A stretch of DNA of 30,965 nucleotides from Nemertoderma westbladi (Eukaryota > Xenacoelomorpha > Nemertodermatida > Nemertodermatidae): positions 1-30,965 of the forward strand of contig JAUCBJ010005995.1 in the NCBI GenBank assembly GCA_032718475.1. Direction: 5' to 3'. The notes under the pieces are model-generated. The model ran no database searches, was not told the DNA's origin, and saw only the letters and a list, made by a program, of their open reading frames with translations. Positions within the stretch are counted from its first letter, which is position 1. Every line of letters starts with the position of its first letter. Shown here piece after piece: positions 27,401 to 30,965 of the stretch. The position numbers and the translations under genes are program-made.

Positions 27401-29658
27401 TAGATCTGATAACCGATTACATATTTTACGACTTGTTGGAACTTTTCGATTGGACTGTCGATAAACAATTCGTTAGCGATTCAGGATGTTGTCGGCAATT
27501 CCATTTCCTTCCTCGCTTCGTTCGGTCGTTTCTCAACGGAGGTCTTGAGGTTCTATCTGCCAGCAATGTGTTGCTGCATCTACTGAATAGCCACAAGCCG
27601 TTATTCACTCCCGAATTGGTGCAGCGGTCTAAGAATCTCACTGAGAAACAATGGTTGGACTTAGAGGACGATATGAAAAACCATATAGTGATGTTCCCCG
27701 GGAAGAAACCGCAGTGTCTTCGAGTGGACGTGGTGGACAGGGAGCACAGTAGAATGGACGTGGACCCCTTCCCAGTTATTGTACACTTCGGCGTGAGACC
27801 CCCGCAGGATTCCCACACTGGCGACGCCGAATACAAGAAACTGCGCAAACAGTTCACCACCTCCCAACGGGCCTTCAAGAACAATCCTTACACAACCCAA
27901 GTAGATTCCAATAAACTAGCCGAAATGGAGAAACTCCTTATAAAACAGAAACTTTCGTTGGATACCAAAAGGGAAGTTGTTGTTGAGGTTAGCAGTCGTG
28001 GGGCTATCAAGGTCGGCCTCAAATGCGATGTGTTTCAGTTTGCTACGCTACTTCCCATAGTCGCTCACGCCGCTCGTTACCGTAAGAGTTCCCTCCAACT
28101 AGAGCGGAACCTTGGTTACCAGTTCGTTAATAAAACGGTGCTGGACGAGGCGCTGACCCATCCCTCCTGCTACATATCGACCTGCACCAACACCACCCAG
28201 GTCCGGGTCTCCTGCTTCAATCTCGGATTCCGCAACCCGGAACTAGGCGACGTCCCCATACTCACCCGTAACTCCCGTCGTCATGGAGACGATAACCTGG
28301 TGCGAACCTTGGCCCAGTTAGGGGAGAACCAGGAGTCTGTGGTTCCCTACATCCATTACGAGAAGTTGGAATACCTCGGCGACGCGGTTTTGGGTTTTAT
28401 CATTTCGGAACATATTTTCTTCTTGTTCCCGGAGATGTCAGAAGGCGACATGAGTTTACTGCGCGGCGGTTTGGCTAGCAATCTAACGCTGTCGAAACTT
28501 TCCGAGCGATTCCAACTGGATCAGTACCTACTGCAGCAGCACACCACCGACCTGCCACATTTTGGACACTTGTGGCGCGCAAAGGCGAACAGTTTGGAGG
28601 CGTTGCTAGCCGCTCTGTACATTGATGGAGGAATCGACATCGTCAGAAAGATAATCGCTAACTTATTATTCGACGAAGATGATCTGAAGAAACTTTGGCT
28701 CAACTTCCCGAACGATTTGGTACAAGAAACCGCGCTTGATCCGATTCTAAGCGAATTATTTGAGAACTCAAAGATATACAAAGAAGCTTTGGAGTTTATA
28801 GATAAACTCGGTATCCAATTCCGTAACAAACAACTACTTATAAAGGCCGTATCTTCCCGCTGCCACTTCAACCTGGTTACATACGGTAACAATCAGCGTC
28901 TAGAATGGTTCGGCGACGCGATTATGAACTACGTCGTTGCCGATTTCGTTTACCGACACTTCCCCAACCATCACGAGGGACATCTCTCCATATTGAGATC
29001 GTCTTTAGTCCGCGGTAAAACCCAGGCCAAGGTCGCCTTCGAGTTAGGGCTCAACGTGTTCGCGAATCATCTGGGGATGAGTCTGCCCGAACAGGACAAC
29101 AAGTATCAGTTGAGTCACAGGAAGTTGCTCGCCGACATTCTAGAGGCATTCGTCGCCGCGTTGTACTGCGATCAAGGACTTCATGTCGTTCAGGAGTTCA
29201 TCCGCGTGTGTTTCATGGAGAAACTCCCCGAGATAATCGCGACGCAGGGTTGGAACGACGCTAAGAACCAGTTGCACACCTGCTGTCTGCCGTTGTGCGC
29301 GTCGGGCCAGCAACCGTCTGTTCCCGAGTACGATATAGTGGACGTGGTGAAGGACGGTGAGGCGGTTCGTTACACAGCTGAGGTGAGTTTCCGAGGGTTC
29401 GTGTTGGGACGCGGGACCGCGGTTACCATAACCACCGCCAAGGTATGCGCAGCCAACGACGCGCTCAATACGTGGGACTTCCCGAAGTTGCGGCGGCAGT
29501 ATCGGATACTGAAACGGGTTCACGGGAAGGACGCGAGGATTACGGCGGGAAATATAGACGGGAGTACGTACCATGTGCAGAGGAAACCGCTACCCAAGGA
29601 GTTGTTTAGTGGTGCGGGGGAAGTAACCGGAAGGGGAAGTAACCGGAAAAGGAAGTAA
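24439..29658 (+). CDS. DROSHA: Drosha, nuclear class 2 RNase III
   Basis: 1739 residues in a single ORF. Drosha, with its dsRNA partner DGCR8/Pasha, cuts primary microRNA hairpins in the nucleus. From about 823 the central domain carries its zinc ligands: Cys880, Cys884 and His892, then Cys904, His952, Cys1018 and His1022. RNase III domain a has LEYLGDA (Glu1311, Asp1315) and NSLEA (Asn1384, Glu1387). Domain b has LEWFGDA (Glu1489, Asp1493) and LADILEAF (Asp1566, Glu1569). A dsRBD follows at about 1607-1682. All catalytic positions are kept, so it should be active. Human Drosha has 1374 residues; the extra length is in the N-terminal 660, which are Gln/Asn/Ser/Thr-rich, contain tandem repeats and lack the usual Pro-rich and RS-rich segments. 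Basic clusters (NKRSRYY ... KIKRAK, about 589-610) could be a nuclear signal. The ATG at 24439 is the first after an in-frame TAA. No introns, which is unusual. Confidence 0.97.
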   Translation: MFNFSQHHSGDNQSDNPNLRPLPFPHQQPTGNGSSHRLGLPDLMDIVIPQPRVLQTNTGNCQSAPNHPSMALPVTEHQMSVQTPSQTPGAEYQMGVALLSKNQSQTPWTGHQVCANILNHNLSHNQRTEHRMSAWEPTNTESSMSHRQSNYQHFPRLMDIEIPQPRVLQTNTDNCQSAPNNPTMALAPTEHHITVQTPSQTPGAEYQMRVTVPSKNQSQTPWTGLQVCTNIPTQNLSQNQRTEHRMSAQEPTNTESSMSHRQSNYQHFPRLMDIEIQRPRSLCRNTGESVKKLCEESNRLCETVKFIEKQDNRPIYDINADLSGGEYNTFNEYPNTKSSSKGMQEYSNSKRSHEGHAITQVSGNNIASTGSSDQVMTKFRDCKHSKVCVEKERYAFNNFSEGPNTQELSTANIPLTEHQMIPVKNTYQNQRTEPHMSLPPSNYRQLPGLMGIEIPRPQSSHRSTTDNVNQLYEDSNHISESSNKYRRVASDAADANMVERQDYNRFLSVSRNGGARRSNSQLSWSVPDVQTNVIRNPRKHDSGANLSRNRYVSNWAASGNGKPGGKLQQSNPFYKSSSPQANKRSRYYDDNDSDHSDKIKRAKCQTYNDPPQQVNDMTNYQFQRISKFRQHDHSRPNARMHQNRHGTWDKSTRHASKHNDPINKHSVIPFVCSSHADAYYLIHSIHRDLKVVKATDSLIHLIDSFATELRWKHSTTEAEYKYAIDISFVSTINSMVENMQEFNQKAITGSIKGETDIGGKGVACGSGNPVSDKTTSVSSKPGCITDKIMDNVNKTDTFEKTPCEIVASKLRTLRCQPFTSLEEELTTEWSICTDESNNSMERNYYHHSPQYFALKRMDPDRLNPELWFNTPGQVLDGPACHPLCDRSSGIAHGWYPGNTAFPSCDPFSNNLDRLHHYVISVSPTQNYFGSFSSTIFFDDHTYKFQGFSIFSHESLDELKSCNFYRYNLKYTISVDPQKPPTNFTIKELDLITDYIFYDLLELFDWTVDKQFVSDSGCCRQFHFLPRFVRSFLNGGLEVLSASNVLLHLLNSHKPLFTPELVQRSKNLTEKQWLDLEDDMKNHIVMFPGKKPQCLRVDVVDREHSRMDVDPFPVIVHFGVRPPQDSHTGDAEYKKLRKQFTTSQRAFKNNPYTTQVDSNKLAEMEKLLIKQKLSLDTKREVVVEVSSRGAIKVGLKCDVFQFATLLPIVAHAARYRKSSLQLERNLGYQFVNKTVLDEALTHPSCYISTCTNTTQVRVSCFNLGFRNPELGDVPILTRNSRRHGDDNLVRTLAQLGENQESVVPYIHYEKLEYLGDAVLGFIISEHIFFLFPEMSEGDMSLLRGGLASNLTLSKLSERFQLDQYLLQQHTTDLPHFGHLWRAKANSLEALLAALYIDGGIDIVRKIIANLLFDEDDLKKLWLNFPNDLVQETALDPILSELFENSKIYKEALEFIDKLGIQFRNKQLLIKAVSSRCHFNLVTYGNNQRLEWFGDAIMNYVVADFVYRHFPNHHEGHLSILRSSLVRGKTQAKVAFELGLNVFANHLGMSLPEQDNKYQLSHRKLLADILEAFVAALYCDQGLHVVQEFIRVCFMEKLPEIIATQGWNDAKNQLHTCCLPLCASGQQPSVPEYDIVDVVKDGEAVRYTAEVSFRGFVLGRGTAVTITTAKVCAANDALNTWDFPKLRRQYRILKRVHGKDARITAGNIDGSTYHVQRKPLPKELFSGAGEVTGRGSNRKRK
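24568..25290 (+). repeat. In-frame 342-bp tandem duplication in Drosha N-terminus
   Basis: Units 24568-24909 and 24910-25251 are nearly identical (each 114 codons, starting MDI(V/E)IPQPRVLQTNT and ending SHRQSNYQHFPRL). A third unit starts at 25252 (MDIEIQRPRSL) but soon diverges. A degenerate further copy at about 25730-25830 reads NQRTEPHMSL ... YRQLPGLMGIEIPRP. Within each unit a shorter motif of the type QTP-x2-(E/G)-(Y/H)-Q-(M/V) recurs. Confidence 0.92.
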
Positions 29659-29812
29659 CCGGAAACGGAAGTAACCGGAAGGGGAAGTAGTCGAAAGGGA
29701 AAGTTACTGAAAGGGAAAGTGATCGGAAGGGGAAGTAACCGGAAGGGAGGGTGTCCGGTGGGTAAGTGGCCGGAAGGGGCGGAAGGGGAAGTCACCGTAA
29801 AGGGAAGTAGCA
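29617..29812 (+). repeat. GGAAGTAACC minisatellite running through the Drosha stop codon
   Basis: Repeated GGAAGTAACCGGAAGGG-like units (about 14-18 bp, degenerate) start inside the last codons of Drosha (encoding GRGSNRKRK), include its TAA stop and continue about 150 bp into the 3' UTR. The unit carries ACCGGAAG, the core of ETS-factor sites. Confidence 0.88.
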
Positions 29813-30776
29813 GTTAATGTATAGACGAAGTCTCTAATCAATTTATAAAATCGCTTTCAGTTTTAATAATATAACTAACTCGTACCAAATCGACGTCCAT
29901 CTGGGAAAAAAACGTTGTAAAAGTTGACAATTTGACATTCTGAGAAAGCCAGAGTATGTTTAATTGTTTTAGCTATTTTTGCCATTGGTCAGTGAAAATT
30001 GGTTATGTTGGAACTGAAAAGAAACTTTGGCTTTAAAATATGATATGTAAACAATACAAATACACTATATATGGTGATTATTACTTTACCACGTGAAAGT
30101 GCCTATTCGATTCTTTAAGGTTCGATCAAAACATCGGTGTCACAAAAATTTCACTTGACAGTTTTTGCCAGCTTGGCGTCGATGTTATATCCCGAAAGTG
30201 CTCTTTCTCACGTGATTGTTTTTATTAATTAGTTAATGCCTCATATATTTGTTCCTCTTTTGCTTTGGACTGGTCACTGGTATTACCTTCGCTTTGTAAC
30301 TATAAATTCCATATTTAATTATTTGGTGACTATTAATTATTAAATTACCGTAATACGAGATAAATAATGTTAGAACGTAAAAGATTCCGTGATTAGTTTG
30401 TTTTTCCTTAGTTTGGATTCCTTTGTTGACAAATTATTGAATTACATTTGATTTTTTTAGTGAGTATAACTATTGTAATTAACAACAATCATTTCGATCT
30501 GTCTTAATTAAACATTGATATAATTAGACCTATATTATATATTATTCCGTAATTATTTCGCATCGGTATTGATAATACATATTTTTTCGTAACATAATTA
30601 TTATTTATTTATCTCATTGCGTATAAAGTGAGGCTTTTACTAATGCAGATTCCAAGTACGATTATATTATATTATAAACGGGAAATATTTTCATTGTTTT
30701 TGTTAGAGAGTCAATGTAACCTGCTCCTCCCCCACAATACACTAAGGCGCGTTTTTTTATTATACCTTTTTTGTGA
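29813..30776. other. AT-rich stretch downstream of Drosha
   Basis: Presumed 3' UTR and intergenic DNA. No clear AATAAA near the stop and no gene. CACGTGA occurs at about 30091 and 30209. GTAACCTGCTCC at 30715-30726 resembles the start of the dispersed GGAGCAGGTTACA repeat on the minus strand, and ACATAAACAATACATTATA follows the poly-C tract. Confidence 0.45.
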
Positions 30777-30820
30777 CCCCCCCCCCCCCCCACCCCCCCC
30801 CCCCCCCCCCCCCCCCCGCC
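30777..30820. repeat. Poly-C tract, 44 bases with two interruptions
   Basis: C-run broken only by an A at 30792 and a G at 30818. It is the longest of the four C-runs in the window and lies on the same strand as the others. Confidence 0.95.
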
Positions 30821-30965
30821 CACATAAACAATACATTATACCGCATTACTGCATCAACCAATTATAAAACGAAATCAATGAATATATTGATATAGGAATA
30901 TTATAGTTACCTATAGTAGAGTATCTTATAAGTTAGTAACTGTGTGCTGGTAAATTATTATTGTA

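Noticed and set aside
24805-29795. Many open frames of 65-154 codons antisense or shifted within Drosha
   Set aside because: They overlap a well-supported coding region, follow its repeats and codon pattern and have no independent support.

Overview
This window is animal (or at least holozoan) nuclear DNA. It is AT-rich, full of repeats and transposons, and carries parts of four protein genes: the first coding exon of a TAO-family kinase (minus), a PP5 phosphatase (minus), a mitochondrial tyrosyl-tRNA synthetase (minus) and the microRNA-processing RNase III Drosha (plus). A Drosha with a central domain, two RNase III domains and a dsRBD, together with a TAO kinase, points to a metazoan. Dense foldback transposons, a tRNA-derived SINE and a strong excess of the word TAGGCCTA suggest a marine invertebrate. 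I cannot name the species or phylum.

Layout. 1-530: decayed LINE endonuclease remnant. 1765-1915: TAO kinase first coding exon, with its gene continuing to the left. 2061-2637: foldback element with a 9-bp target duplication. About 3746-5160: roughly 60-bp satellite array. About 5290-5500: tRNA-derived SINE. 5500-8490: AT-rich, with poly-C tracts and dispersed repeats. 8491-9354: near-perfect palindrome. 9831-11725: 27-bp minisatellite. 11976-13610: PP5. 14533-15215: second foldback with a 9-bp duplication. 15499-16427: two opposite-facing arrays of one 12-bp minisatellite. 16630-18123: YARS2. 18140-24438: intergenic, with small inverted and tandem repeats and a 1280-bp foldback (21665-22944), again with a 9-bp duplication. 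24439-29658: Drosha, followed by a GGAA-rich minisatellite and AT-rich DNA with a long poly-C tract.

The genes are not an operon and share no single pathway. Drosha acts in nuclear primary-microRNA cropping, YARS2 in mitochondrial translation, PP5 in Hsp90-linked dephosphorylation and TAO kinase in MAPK signalling. Three of the four are single, uninterrupted ORFs although their relatives usually have many exons, whereas the TAO exon ends in a normal splice donor. The points that most deserve follow-up are: (1) a PP5 with an N-terminal membrane anchor and a better-placed internal start that would give a normal soluble PP5; (2) three unrelated foldback elements that all made 9-bp target duplications; (3) a run of intronless orthologues of multi-exon genes; (4) a Drosha whose N-terminus holds a recent 114-residue tandem duplication.
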